From Balanoglossus misakiensis (Eukaryota; Hemichordata), in NCBI GenBank assembly GCA_040954595.2, contig CM082585.2, forward strand, positions 10,044,001-10,108,000: a stretch of 64,000 nucleotides of DNA, given 5' to 3'. Of this stretch, positions 1 to 11,700 are shown piece by piece (within the stretch, counting starts at the first letter, position 1; the number at the start of each line of letters is the position of its first letter). The notes under the pieces were generated by a model that did not search any database, was not told the origin of the DNA, and saw nothing but the letters and a program-made list of their open reading frames with translations. The position numbers and the translations under genes were made by a program.

Positions 1-54
1 TCATGTTCACAACTTACAGTCATTCCCGTTTTTTTCCCCATGTATTCTACCCAG

Positions 55-3000
55 CATGCAGCTGAAGGAATTACTCGTCAGGATGTCATGGCAACCATCA
101 GACATGAAGAAATCACACCGTCAATCACTCTCAAAACATGCGTGCAACCTCTCAGGTGAGGTTTTGTCTCAAAAGTATCAGTTATACATTCATTCATTTG
201 TGTGTGTGTGTGTGTGTGTTAAGTGTGTGTGCCTGCACTCACTCCCATGTATTTTATGTCTTTAAAGACCCTATAAGACTTTATCTAATGGAAGATTTTT
301 TTTTGTACATATGTGTGTTGACAGACCAATGGAGTCCAAGATCCGACCTCTGGGCAATAGAGATATTCTTCCGGAGGGTAGACACATATATGAATTGATA
401 CTGTCATATCAGTTTCACCAGGTGAGTGTGTGCATTGGACCCTGCCACCGCCATGGTTTGGTCCAGTTCTGTTGTTTTCCATGGTAAAGTTGGACCTCTA
501 CAAAGGGAACTGGGGGTGAAAGGGTTAAGCCTCTCTTTTCACTGAGGGAAGTTGCGGGAACGATATCAACTGACTGTTTGTCCTCAATGTTTCTTTCAGA
601 GCAAATCGGCTGAAATCACTCCAAACTCACCGCTGCTCAGTGATGCACTCTACGAGAACGAGTACGAAAGTCAGGTGTGGTTGGTGTTTGATAACAACAA
701 ACAATACATCGGAGCTGGTGATGCATATCCCAACCAGGTAAGAAACTGTCCTAAACCCGTCCTGATTTGCATTTGATGTCAGGAGAGGTACGATGCAGTT
801 TTCAGATTCCAATCCGAGAGATAAAAAAACTGAAATTCACATTGGTAGTGATAAATATGTAACTGTTATATCTCAAGACCAGTCCCACTTTCTATAAGAG
901 AGGAAGCCTGTTAACCAGATGAAGGCATTCTGTGAGAAATTAGACGCATCTTGTTTTTCCCCTTGCAGTACACTCTTAAACTGGAGAAGGGCGACTACAC
1001 CATCCGGATGCAGATCCGCCACGAAAAGAAGGAAATGCTGGAAAAAGTGAAGGACCTGATCCTGCTGATCGAACAGAAATTGTCCAGCTCCATCGCCATG
1101 GATGTCTACTCCAGCTACAGCAACGCCATGGTCGGGAAACAGAAGTACGGGAGTCAGAAACTCAACCCGGGGGAGATGTCCGCCGTGTTCATACCACCGG
1201 TTGCCGAGGACAAACTGCCAAAGGGAGCGCTGCTGGGACAATATCTCACAGGCACAATGACGTTCTCCAAATCGGATAAAGTCAAAAAAGCAGTGAGTGG
1301 AATCATTTCTCTCTTTCCTCTCGTTGTTGTTAGCACCTCTCTCTGGATTCTGTTAATAAAAAATGACAAACTGTTTCAGACTGTGTGGTGTACCGCGATG
1401 ACACAGAGGTGTGCTGAATTGTGGATTTCTGCAACAGGATGCACTTTCCTAATTTTTTTCCCTGCATTTTGTTTGTCGTATGGCAGTGTACTGTGCTGTG
1501 GTGTGTCTATCATTTGCTGTTACTGTGTTTGCGTACATCCATTCTGATCTCAAAAGCCGATTCCCTTGTCAAACCTCCAACATCTAAGATCAAGAAAAAC
1601 ATTGCAGTAAAAATATTTCCATCAATGTTCAGCCATAGGTCAAGATGGGTGGCATTCTCACATCTTTCCTGCACTCTTTAAAGGGCATTGATTACCTTAT
1701 GTGCATGTGACAAACCAGTGGCTCAGGTATGAGAGCCAGGTCGGTGTTTGACTTGTATTGGTCACTGTCCTGTAGGTATGGTTGTCCCAGTCACCTCTTA
1801 CCCAGCATGCATTGCTTAGACAAGCGATCAGCATTTCATTAACCATCAGCACAAGAAACTAAACTACATCCTCTGTAACCGGTGTTGTCATGTCAACCAT
1901 GTGGCCATTGTCCGCTGTGTGTGTTTTGTGGAGAGACTGTAGTCAAGTCAAAGAAAAGATGCAAAGAGAACTTTATTACAGAATTCAGAAACCAGAAAAC
2001 AAACAGAATCTTTGCCTGTGTTTGCTTGTATGCTTCTTATCTGTTGATGACAGAATTTCATGTTACCTTTTTCATCACTTCTTTCAGTGCTTGTGGAATG
2101 TTTAACAATGACTCCGTCGTTTAACTCCATTGCATGACTAACCCTGCTTATTCAGCTATTCGCGAGCTTCATCAACTGAAGATGCTCAAAAAGCGGTGAA
2201 ATCTTCTCTCTATCTTGGCCTATGGTGACTATCCTCATTTTGTTAAAAAAGAAAAAAGCTCTGACCTGACCCCATGACCCTTGCCTCTTTCTTGCCAGGT
2301 CAGTGCCAAGAAAGTGCGAGGTAACAAGGCTGGGCTGGGGTCCTTTGGCAAACGGAATCAGGGCTATAAACCTGTAAGTGTGTTTTTTTCTTACTCCAGC
2401 TGTCTGTCATCTCACATGTGAACTTTTTCTCGTTTTCAGTCTTTTGCTTCTATGTGCTGTTCCTTGTAGTTTGTATGGTGTGTGTATTGTAGCATGTATG
2501 TGTGTTCGTTGGCTGTGTGCATGTCTAAAGCTGCATCGTCGGCCTTTCATTGTTGCTTATTCTAACTTTGCTCATCGACAAAAAACTGCTTAGCCCATTC
2601 ACCACCATGGTTCAGAGACAGAACTGGTCCGCAACGAACCTTATGATTTAAATATCATGTAACCATAGTGAACTTTGAGTGTCTTCGGAAATGAGAGACT
2701 AATTACCAAAAGAGTGGATGAAAAATATTATTGAGTTTACTCAGTCACTAAAAATAAATAAATGAATAAATAGTAAGTTTTTTTAGCAATCAGCTAAATA
2801 TTGGTACCATCATAGACACTCTTTTTAAGTGTCTGTGGTGCCATGTGTGTGTGTTAATTGGTGTTCATGTGATTATATCCACTCTGGCCATAGAATTTCT
2901 GTGGTTAGAAAGCAGTGAAGGAAAAATAAATCACTCTCACATCCCACACACAATATTTTGGTCAAAATAGTTGTCTAATTTCAAACGTGACAGGATGTTT

Positions 3001-4362
3001 TCTAAAACAGGAAAATACTTAATGGTTATAGCAATCGATGAATGGGGTACTTGCTGTTCCATTTGCAGGATACCTACCCTTTCCGGTACACCTTGACTCA
3101 GGGACCTCACAAGCAATCCACAAACAAGGCTGGCGGGGGTGACAAGGACAAAGAGAAGAAAAAGGAAGATGAGTTTAATGAGGCTCTCAGAGATCTGAAA
3201 ATCACATGGATTCCAAAGTAAGTCTGCATCTCAACACAGATTAAATTTTAAGGGACATTAGCTGTATTTTTTCTCAATGTTTTAAGCATTTTTGTTTTGG
3301 GTATCAACTGCAGTTTCGTACGATATGATCATATTCAGGAAAACAGGGCAAAACACCAGACTTTTCTCTTTTCATGGGAGACCTGAAATGTCTTGTGTTT
3401 TTATCATTTCAGATTGGAGGGGGATGAATTGTACAGCAAGCTGAGTGAGGAGTTTCCTGATCATCTTCCTCTCCACGTGGCGAGACTGAACGCCAAAGAA
3501 ACCTCCAAGGTACGACAGACACAGACCGTGTTCAGACTCCTTAGAATCGTCCAGGCTAGTCTCTGTGTGGAGAGTGTATCCACATCTGTGAAATGATGTG
3601 CAAAAGTCTGAAAGGGAGGGATCACCTTCTTTCAGTATAAAGATTATGAAAAGAGACATATATCTGATGATTGTTTTCAGCGCCTTGAGGGTGAATTACG
3701 GATCGTTCTCCTGTTGTCGGACGTCCGACCAAGGACAGACTTTTCAAAAGCAGATTTTAAATCTGAAAAGAATTTCTCTGAATATTCAGAATGCCTGTGA
3801 GAATAAGGACACTTGTTGAACACTCCATGTGTCCTTGAAATAGACTGTGCAGTTGCAGGTTTCAAGGTCACTACTAAAAATCGCCGTCTGTCTCCCAACC
3901 TTTCTCCCTGCAGTCTTTGTGGAGAAAGGGGACTGCAGGAAATCAGACGCAGGTACATACAGTCAGGGCTCATGAATTTTCCTGGAGAAATAAGAACACT
4001 GCGATTAGGGTAAATGGATAGGAACTTGTTGACTTCAATTTCTGGTTCATTTTGACCGTTGCTTTGTTACAAGTATCGTTGTCAATTTTTCGGTGTTTGG
4101 CTTTCAGGAGAGGAACAAGCAACTGACGGAAGTGGTGTCTGCAGCAGATAAAGTCCTGTCTCTCGTTAACCCTGTTCAGCTGGCAACGTATATCGCCATG
4201 AAAACGGACACTAGAACAGACGCTGCAGCTATCAAGGTGTAAGTGACTTTTGAAGACAGGTTTATTTAGGCAATACTTTCTTGGTGTATACATCTCTGTA
4301 TTGCTCTGTCCCCATCTTTCTGTGTATTTTTTTTCTCTTTGCTGTCTTTACCCCTGTTTCTA

Positions 4363-4395
<33 letters not shown>

Positions 4396-5396
4396 GTCTT
4401 TGTCTGTCTGTCTGTCTTTCCCTCTCTCTCACTCTCTTTCTCTCTCTCTACCTCCCCATCCACCCACCTACACACCCACCCACCTACACACCCACAAATA
4501 AATTCATAACCATATTTCAAAAACCAAAACCACTCTCTTGAATTCCAGTGAAATGGAGAAGCAGAAGGCGGCCATGTTGGATGCTCTTCGCATCAAGGGA
4601 GCTGCGTTGGCTGATCAGATACTCATCGCCAGAACCGAAGGCACTTCAGAGCTGACCAGTGAAGCCGAACAAACAGTTGCCAAGGAAATGGATGAAACTT
4701 TTGCCGAGCTGCTGAAATGGATCGATGCCCTTGATGCAAAGGTGAGCTTTCTTGTAATTTTTTTAGTATCACATTGTGAGCCTTGGATGCAATAATTGGA
4801 CATGGATCCCTTATCTACAAATAAAATTAGGACTACTGCCTTGTTTTTAACTATAATGTATGGTTATTTCAGGTCTTGTCATTCACTGTCAAGCACGCTC
4901 TGGTACACAGACACTTTGGCCGAGCTCTTAAAGGTCTGGTAAAACTGAATGATGAAAATAAGCCTACCAAGGATTATGAGAAGAAATGTGTTGAAGTGAG
5001 TCGACGTCTGAAATGTTAAATACAAATTGATAATGTTGTTTGTTGTACCCAATTTGCTGTCTTTTCCCAATCGCCGACAGAGAGACTATGGTTAGAACAA
5101 GACACTGCCTTATGGCACTGACTGTTTACAATTTTTGTAACCAGAGTCTCTGGTTGGGAATGTGCATAAGATGATCGTTGCCCTTTAATTTTACTAAATG
5201 TTGAAAGGTCATGTCAGGGGTTGTGGGTGTAAACCGACGTTCCACTTAACTTAAAAATTGCAAAATTGTAACTGAAATATCTTTCTATTTTTTGCACATT
5301 TTACAGGTATATCAACAGCTAGGCTGGGAGCACTGTGTACGTCACTTTGAGAACACAATTCCTGCAAAATATCCGGCTAACTTCATGCCCTTCTAA
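55..5396 (+). CDS. TPP2: Tripeptidyl-peptidase II, C-terminal 505 residues (partial gene, 11 exons)
   Basis: TPP2 is a giant cytosolic serine exopeptidase that removes tripeptides from peptides released by the proteasome. The exons seen are 55-155, 325-421, 600-737, 969-1292, 2299-2373, 3069-3217, 3413-3509, 4108-4238, 4549-4741, 4873-4995 and 5307-5396. All have AG/GT borders and matching phases, giving 506 codons including the TAA at 5394-5396. Strong matches to mammalian TPP2 are LKLEKGDYTIRMQIRHEK, EALRDLKITW, YIAMKTD and the C-terminal helical segment rich in ALxxKGAALADQ-like sequence. The lysine/acid-rich stretch in exon 3069-3217 sits where mammals have a similar charged linker. The subtilisin-like catalytic domain with its Asp-His-Ser triad lies upstream of the window, so activity cannot be judged. 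The 75-bp exon 2299-2373 is in phase 0/0 and looks like a cassette. The first exon boundary at 55 is taken from a CCAG acceptor; a further upstream boundary is not excluded. Confidence 0.95.
199..219. repeat. (TG)n microsatellite
   Basis: Uninterrupted TG dinucleotides in the TPP2 intron after the first visible exon. Confidence 0.9.
439..528. mobile_element. Fold-back MITE, copy 1 (TPP2 intron)
   Basis: About 90 bp whose ends are imperfect inverted repeats (ACCCTGCCACCGCCATGG against GGGGGTGAAAGGGTTAA). It has a shared inner part, TTTTCCATGGTAAAGTTGGA. It matches elements at 26332 and 62328. No coding capacity; probably a non-autonomous DNA transposon fragment. Confidence 0.6.
1293..2298 (+). 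other. TPP2: TPP2 intron (969-1292 to 2299-2373)
   Basis: One kilobase of intron with an intact GTGAGT donor and CAG acceptor. No additional exon, RNA gene or repeat is apparent. Confidence 0.8.
2591..2630. mobile_element. Fold-back MITE, truncated copy 2
   Basis: Only the left terminal part (TAGCCCATTCACCACCATGG plus TTCAG) of the family seen at 439, 26332 and 62328 is present. The right half is missing. It lies in the TPP2 intron 2374-3068, in which nothing else is seen. Confidence 0.5.
3510..4107 (+). other. TPP2: TPP2 intron
   Basis: 598 bp between a GTACGA donor and a TTTCAG acceptor. Short open frames here lack homology or splice context; nothing else is seen. Confidence 0.8.
4362..4497. 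repeat. (TCTG)n, CT-rich and CAC-rich low-complexity tract
   Basis: TCTG tetranucleotides (4362 to about 4415) run into TC-rich and then CCCACC/TACACA-rich sequence. It sits just upstream of the polypyrimidine tract of the acceptor at 4548 in TPP2. Confidence 0.9.
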
Positions 5397-7019
5397 AGGC
5401 CACCATCATGGAAGCTCACAGCACACCCCCATCAACCACAGTCTTCACACCCCTATGTTAGCTTTCCTACAGTAATAACCCACAAGCTTGGAGGGCTGGA
5501 TCATTCAAACTGCAGGGGCCAACCATGGTTTAGTGAGGGTGAAATCTAGCGGGAACGTTTTATATTGGATTTTCCAGTGCAGAGCCTGGTGCCAAACAGT
5601 GATGAGTGAATCTGTAGTTAGAGGGTTGGGTCACTGGCATCAATTGGGTCCACCCCAAATTGGCAGCTTTTTATCTTTTACGAGTTTGCATATTTTTTTC
5701 TAGTTTAAAATTACTTATGGTCTTATCATTCCTTGCTTTCAAATTGGTGATTGATATTGTAATTACTTGGACTATAAGTCTTTTAATTCAAAGTGAAATC
5801 GAAGCCTGGCATCTAAAAACCACCCTTTTTTATCAGCAGTGCTCGCAAGGTAAAGCCTAACATTTTCAATTCTAAACGGAACTGATCAAATTTGAAATGC
5901 ACATATTCTTGCACTTTTGTGTACCTGGTTTTTGTTCATACCACTTATCATTTTATTCGATCAGCACCTGGTGACTACCAAGCATGTATCATTTTATTCT
6001 TGCCTATCAGAAAGTAGGCTAGAAGAATCTATACCAAAGATATTCAATTTTGGGGGTGTTTCGTGCATCCAGCTGTACTCAAGAATTCATAACAGAAGTG
6101 GCTATGACTTTGTGTCAGTACTATTTTTAAAATTCATAAAACTCGTCCAGTGTAATTTGTCTGTGGAAATTTTCCTTTTAATCCTAGAAATTCATGAAAA
6201 TTTGGTGCTTCTTGTGTTGCATTTTGAATTACTACACATAGTTGGACATTATTGCATTTGTACTAGGAAATGTGTTCCAAAATTCTATATAGGGTGCAGA
6301 CGTTGTCGTACGCACACTTGAGAAAATATCAGCACATTTTGCAATTTTCACTGATTTGAATTTAGTTTTTTAGATTAAAACTGCTGAGAATGTCCCATTT
6401 ATGCAAATATGTAGTTTGGAAGTTTACATCTGAGAAGGAAGAAGTGAAAAATAACAGTTTGTGAATTTTAGAGTACCAGAGACGCCATAGTTTGTAATTG
6501 TAACAACCAGCTGCATGGTACAGAATCTTGTTCATGTATAGGGTCTGTGCAAGGAGCACTAGCATAATGCCGTGATGAAATATTCAGCACCTCCAAAGAA
6601 ACCTGCCCACCCCTTCATTTGAAAATATAATGAACAGAGCAAGTGTTAATTGCCAATTGTTGGTCAGTCCATTTGAATTAGAAAGGGTTGGGCAGGTTGT
6701 GGCAGGTTACCCCTTTCCAGTACATGTAGTTGGTGGAACTGTTCTGTAAACTGACTGTAATTTTAAAATCTATCAATGTATCATAATCAATATGTACATG
6801 TACTCAGGTAGCTGTTGTGTGTCTGTCTGTTTCCATAGTGATCTGTTTCCTGTTTTTTGTCATGAAGGTCCTCTTGTCTTGCCCGGGTGTCTTGCCCTGT
6901 TCACGATCTCCAAGTATTAAAAACACTTTTAGATTAAGTCTCTCAACTTAACTCAGGAATAGAACATATAGTCAGGTTTTTATCACTGTTTTGTGCTACC
7001 TCCTCCAGTAATGATCATC

Positions 7020-7070
7020 ACCCACAATGCACTATGTTTTGAACATTTCGTTTTCCATTGCATTGTGGGT
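7020..7070. repeat. 12-bp perfect inverted repeat in TPP2 3'UTR
   Basis: ACCCACAATGCA (7020-7031) is the exact reverse complement of TGCATTGTGGGT (7059-7070). The 27-nt spacer would form a stem-loop in the mRNA. Confidence 0.7.
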
Positions 7071-7772
7071 AAGTTTCAAGACAAATTGGCAAGTCTTCTT
7101 TTGTGGTCAGTGAATATGGTCAGTGTGTCTGACACAGCATTATTTAGGAACATTGACTATCACTCCTTTAGTATGTAAGTTGATCAAAAATGCATTCACG
7201 AAAATGGTTGAACCCAAGGGGATGAAAGACGTCCTGATCATCAACCTCACCTGAAAATAAATGAACAAATTATCAACATATCAACTATAAGACAAGTGCC
7301 ATTGATAGTTTTTATGAATGTGCTGATCGACTTTTAATAGAATGACGTTTTCAACTTTTGAGGAGTCATATACGTCAGACATCAGGAGGAGTAAGTACAA
7401 GACTACATGACATCAGGAATCTCTACTTTGAAGTACAAGTTCTCACCTTACACCACCACCTTCCCTGTAAAATATGGTATGGTCCAAATTTCTGAACTGA
7501 GTTTAGTCCATTAGAGGGAAGTAGGGGTGACCAGGTTACAGTTCTTGTGTCTTCCGTTATATTTTGTAGTACATGTACCATGTAGAAAGCAACGTCACAT
7601 ATCATGTGTACTTTTCGAGTATTTTCTCCCAAATCTATACATTTGATGTCAATTTAACAATAGATGTATATTTTTGTGTGTAATGTACTTTTCTAAATGT
7701 TCTGTAGGTGATGTCACCTTCTGTAATGTGTAGTCTTTCAGATCATATATCAATAATTCGTGACCATGGTTA

Positions 7773-7778
7773 AATAAA
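7773..7778 (+). terminator. TPP2: Distal poly(A) signal of TPP2
   Basis: Canonical AATAAA, 2.4 kb after the stop, followed by TG/T-rich sequence with repeated TCTG and TGT. Earlier signals at 6916 and 7256 could give shorter transcripts. Confidence 0.5.
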
Positions 7779-8285
7779 TTCAAATTTTGTCTCAAATGCT
7801 CTGTCCATCTATGGCCATTATTTACTCTGTAAAATCTTCTGTATAGTCTGTATAATTCCTGAATTGCCTTTACCCTAGCTCACATCCTTGTGATAAATGA
7901 AACAGTTCTCACATTTGTTTGATGCAGTACATAGGTACTAATAGGTGCATGCATACATACACTATTGTTTGTACATGACAAGTTTAATTGCCAAAGGTTT
8001 TTTTATTTGCTCTATGTTTACCACATTAAAATCCCAACTGGAAATATTTTTTTACTCTCAATCAAACCTGAGGTCATGATTGAGTTTGCTTTGAAGATGA
8101 CCAGCAATAAATTAGATTCCGCACTATTTACTTATCAAAAAGACGATTACTGTTCACTCGGATGAGACCGTTATCGTTATCAGTTCAAGCGTCCCCCGTT
8201 TTGTGTATTGTGAGATAATTGTTTTCATTAGAGCAAAAAGTAAACAAGTAAACAAGAGAAACAAAGACGGGCATTCCAGTTCAAA

Positions 8286-8295
8286 ACGCATGCGC
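8286..8295. promoter_or_regulatory. NRF1-like palindromic site
   Basis: ACGCATGCGC differs from the NRF1 consensus GCGCATGCGC at one base. It lies about 440 bp upstream of the DP start codon. Match only; binding is inferred. Confidence 0.4.
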
Positions 8296-8329
8296 GAGGG
8301 TGTTTAGGCCCCATGTGACTTCTAATCGG

Positions 8330-8334
8330 CCAAT
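8330..8334 (+). promoter_or_regulatory. CCAAT box (NF-Y type)
   Basis: CGGCCAATCA is close to the NF-Y core preference. It sits upstream of the DP gene 5'UTR, a position typical of cell-cycle promoters. Confidence 0.4.
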
Positions 8335-8662
8335 CATCGTTTAGCCTGTTCAGCCACCGCCAAGCTCGTTTTTGCATGAAAACACTGGAATCGTGGAAGT
8401 TCGGTGGATTTTAAACGTCGGTATCTTTGTTTATTTTCAGTGTTTATCAGTAGAAATGAGCTAATTGGCACGATTGTAACCTTGATTTTATTTTACCGTG
8501 GATTTTAGAAGAATTACGGGGAACTAAGGGGAGATCGAGCTTCCAGAAGTACGGTACCTCGTATGAATGGAACGCCATTGCTAGTTCGCCGAGATCAGAT
8601 CCTATGCAGTGGGAAGTTGTTGTTTGAAAGTTGCAACGTTCTGTGGAGTGTGACAACAGATC

Positions 8663-8670
8663 GCGGGAAA
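8663..8670. promoter_or_regulatory. E2F/DP consensus site in the DP 5' region
   Basis: GCGGGAAA is an exact match to the reverse complement of TTTSSCGC. It lies 62 bp before the DP start codon, so E2F-DP could regulate its own subunit gene. Confidence 0.5.
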
Positions 8671-8731
8671 TACAAGTATTATCAAGAGACTTTAACTGAG
8701 GGCAAACCTCAGAACCTTGCAGTGGCGGATC

Positions 8732-11700
8732 ATGGCAAACTCTATGGCTACTCTTGCTAGCCTATGGGACGATGGTAAGGAAAAAGTCAGAGATCGTAAA
8801 CTTGTCAGCTTGTGTGTGTGACCGTGTGATAGGGGTGACCAATCGGATCTCATTTCGGTTGTATCGAACCACGTGCATTGCGATGCGACCCCTATTAAAT
8901 CGGTAAATGTACACGCTACCAAAAGGTAAAGGGGCATTGGAAATGATAACGCCTTTTTATTATATATCACTACTCGATGATATGATCGCGATACTATTCA
9001 TCCGTCGAGTTTTAAAGTTAAAACCCATTCCAGTACACGTACACACCGAGTGGTGATGCATCATTTATGAATGGGGGGTCGAGTGTGAAAGAGGGACTGT
9101 TGTATCTCAGAGGTACTCCCCAAAAGTTTGTTTTTATTATAAGAATATAATGCAGTCGCTTCAGAGAGCACTCTGTAGTTGTACGTGTTTTTGAGTTCGG
9201 GATCGTTATGACGATCGGACAAAACACGTCGGGACAGTCGTGATCAGGGGGTGCAGTTTCGGGACATGTATGTGAAGATATGCTGATCTTGTTCACCAAG
9301 GAACAAAGCGACCGACGCAGCTGTAAAATTCCTACACACATTTGAAGAGAAATGAATTGGCCCTTCAGGGGCAAAGCAAGGCCTTCATAAATCTATAGGC
9401 ATTGATTGCATAGATACGAAATTAACAAAATAATTCTATGATCACAGTGGATGGAGACATTTCATCTTTCAGTTTCATGTCACTTTCGAAGTTTTCGGTG
9501 AGTGTGACTGTGAGTGATGCTTCCAAGCTGCCTTATCTTCTTTGTTCCAAGCCATTTTCATCTGACCTCATCCAGGCCTTTGTCCATAACTTTTACGGCC
9601 ACTGCGACAAGGTCTTTAAAGTCCAGATTCCAAATGGTTTTGGGTTATCTCTGTCAATAAATGACTTGCTTTCCAAGAAAACCCAAAACACCACATTGAT
9701 AAAATTTGACCCATATTATCTTGAAGTTTTTTTTTCTTGACTCAGAAAGAAAATATCTAGATTAAGAGATCGACTGATCAATTTTTGTTTGAGATTGAAA
9801 ATGATCAGTTTTCTTCTGTTGGTAATTACAGTAAACCATTTTTCTGTAATTTGACATCTTATACATGGTGGCCAGTTGTCATAGAAACCTTATCAGCTTG
9901 GGTTGACAGTTAGCCCTTGGTTAGTTTCAGACAGTTACAAAACTTTCAAAAATTAGAAAAAAATGCCTTGTCACATACATTTCAGTTAAAATGGATTTTA
10001 ACAAATAATGACAATCCTTGTCTTGTAAGTTTTTTAATCAAACTTAATTAGTATGTTTACATTTTTAAGTAGGGCAGATTTGATAATGATATGCAAGGAG
10101 CTGTTGATTTATTCAGTCATAAACAATGATTAAGGAGATGGGGCTGTTTCTTTTATACTCTGAGACAGCTGCACTTGATTCCATCAATTTTCCTTTTGTC
10201 AGTTTTTGTAATAGGCTTTTTATTTTGCCAAACAAAACGTGTACATTATCTTGAGTGCGTTGCGTGCCTTTAGAGTTTTCACGACCACCTTTGGCCCAAA
10301 GCCTCTCATTTTCCCCTTCAAATTATAGCCCGCCCCTGCCTCACAAGTATGGGTTGGTTTTTCTGTGGTGTGAAAAAACATTTGTATGTGTACACCTAGT
10401 GACAATTAATTGGCTCTTGTGAACGTTTGTTTCCGAATACTCATGTCACAAATTTTTATGAAATACGAATCCAACCATATTTGATAATTTACATCACCTT
10501 TTTTCACGGTGATGTACTTTGTCCAGCTTTGCCTCCTCCAGTGAAAATCAAGGTACAGGACGACGACTCACTTATCACTGCAATTTGGCAACTTAATCCT
10601 TTGTGTGCAGCGGTTCGTCTCATCGACGTTGACCCAGCAGGTCATGTCATGTAATGGAGATGAATGTCTTTGCCCTGAAAGGGTTAATTAATGAAAGGGG
10701 AGAATTCGTGTAGAAACCTGTTCAGAATGTGCTCAATGCCTGGAAACCGGGATTGATGTCACCGTGACAACCAACATGAAAGATTGTGTCAATGTGAGGT
10801 TGGCCTACAGGTAAATATGCAGCTGACCTTGGTCATGGGAACAACAACAATAACAACAACAAAACAGTAAATACAACAGTGTTCCTTTCCTACACAATTT
10901 CACCCATCAATCCCTGTTCTATGTGTTGTTTATTTGTTTCTCCATAAGTAGGCAAAATTCTCCTCCTTCAAAATCCCCAGGTATTGCCCTATTTGATGTC
11001 CGGTACATTGTGCTTTTCTCTACATCCTCATCTCTTATATCAAAATATTCATTACATTGAATGTAAAAATTCATGTACCGCCAATCTAGCGATGGTTATT
11101 GGGGTTAGCAAATACACAGCTGTAAATTTTAGTGCAAGTTCTGACTTGCGAAGCAAATGCAGTAATCTGCAACGCTATCTCATGATCAAGTGTATTTCAT
11201 GCAGAGGTCAAAAGATCGTTCCTTGTAAATGCTGTGGAACTGCCCAGAGAACTCAGCAATACTTTAACACGAAGCATTTGCCCTGGGCAGGTGATAATTT
11301 ATTTGCCAGCTCAGCATACCAGTGCCTGGACTTGATGAAGTGTGCCAGCGACTGAACTGACCACATACCAGAGAGACTGACCAATGAAGATGGCTTTAGC
11401 TTATTTGCAGTCTATGTGTATGTTAGCTTGGTGTACTACAGTGCAGATAAGATGTTTTGGTGACAGATTTTAGGGACTATTTTGGGGGGTTGCCGGTATT
11501 TTCTGAATACATGTACATGTACATGTCAAGCCTAAGTGATCAAATCCAATATGGCTGACGGCGGCCATTTTGTTCCAATTTTACATCTCCTGTAAGATTA
11601 CTCTAACCTGATGGATTACACAAAGCAGGCACAAGGATAGTGATGCATGTCTGTGTGCACATAATCTATTGCAGTGTTGTCCAGTGGCATGACCTATTGA

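Larger units (their letters stand above)
5397..7790 (+). other. TPP2: 3'UTR of TPP2
   Basis: About 2.4 kb of AT-rich sequence without a credible coding exon follows the TPP2 stop. Possible early poly(A) signals are ATTAAA at 6916-6921 and AATAAA at 7256-7261. The AATAAA at 7773-7778 is the last before the next gene's promoter and is the likely distal end. A 12-bp perfect inverted repeat (7020-7031 with 7059-7070) lies inside it. The exact 3' end is inferred. Confidence 0.6.
7791..8731 (+). promoter_or_regulatory. Intergenic region, promoter and 5'UTR of the DP gene
   Basis: Between the TPP2 3' end and the DP start codon the sequence changes at about 8280 from AT-rich to CpG-containing. It carries an NRF1-like ACGCATGCGC (8286-8295), a CCAAT box (8330-8334) and an E2F-type site (8663-8670). 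No TATA box stands out. The transcription start is not defined but is likely between about 8350 and 8650. The open frame over 8563-8760 is out of frame with DP and is not considered a gene. Confidence 0.55.

Noticed and set aside
8563-8760. Open frame of 65 codons over the DP start
   Set aside because: Out of frame with the DP start codon at 8732, with no homology; it overlaps the 5'UTR.
10984-11355. 123-codon open frame in DP intron 1 with several Cys residues
   Set aside because: No recognisable motif spacing, no flanking splice sites in frame, and codons look like intron sequence.
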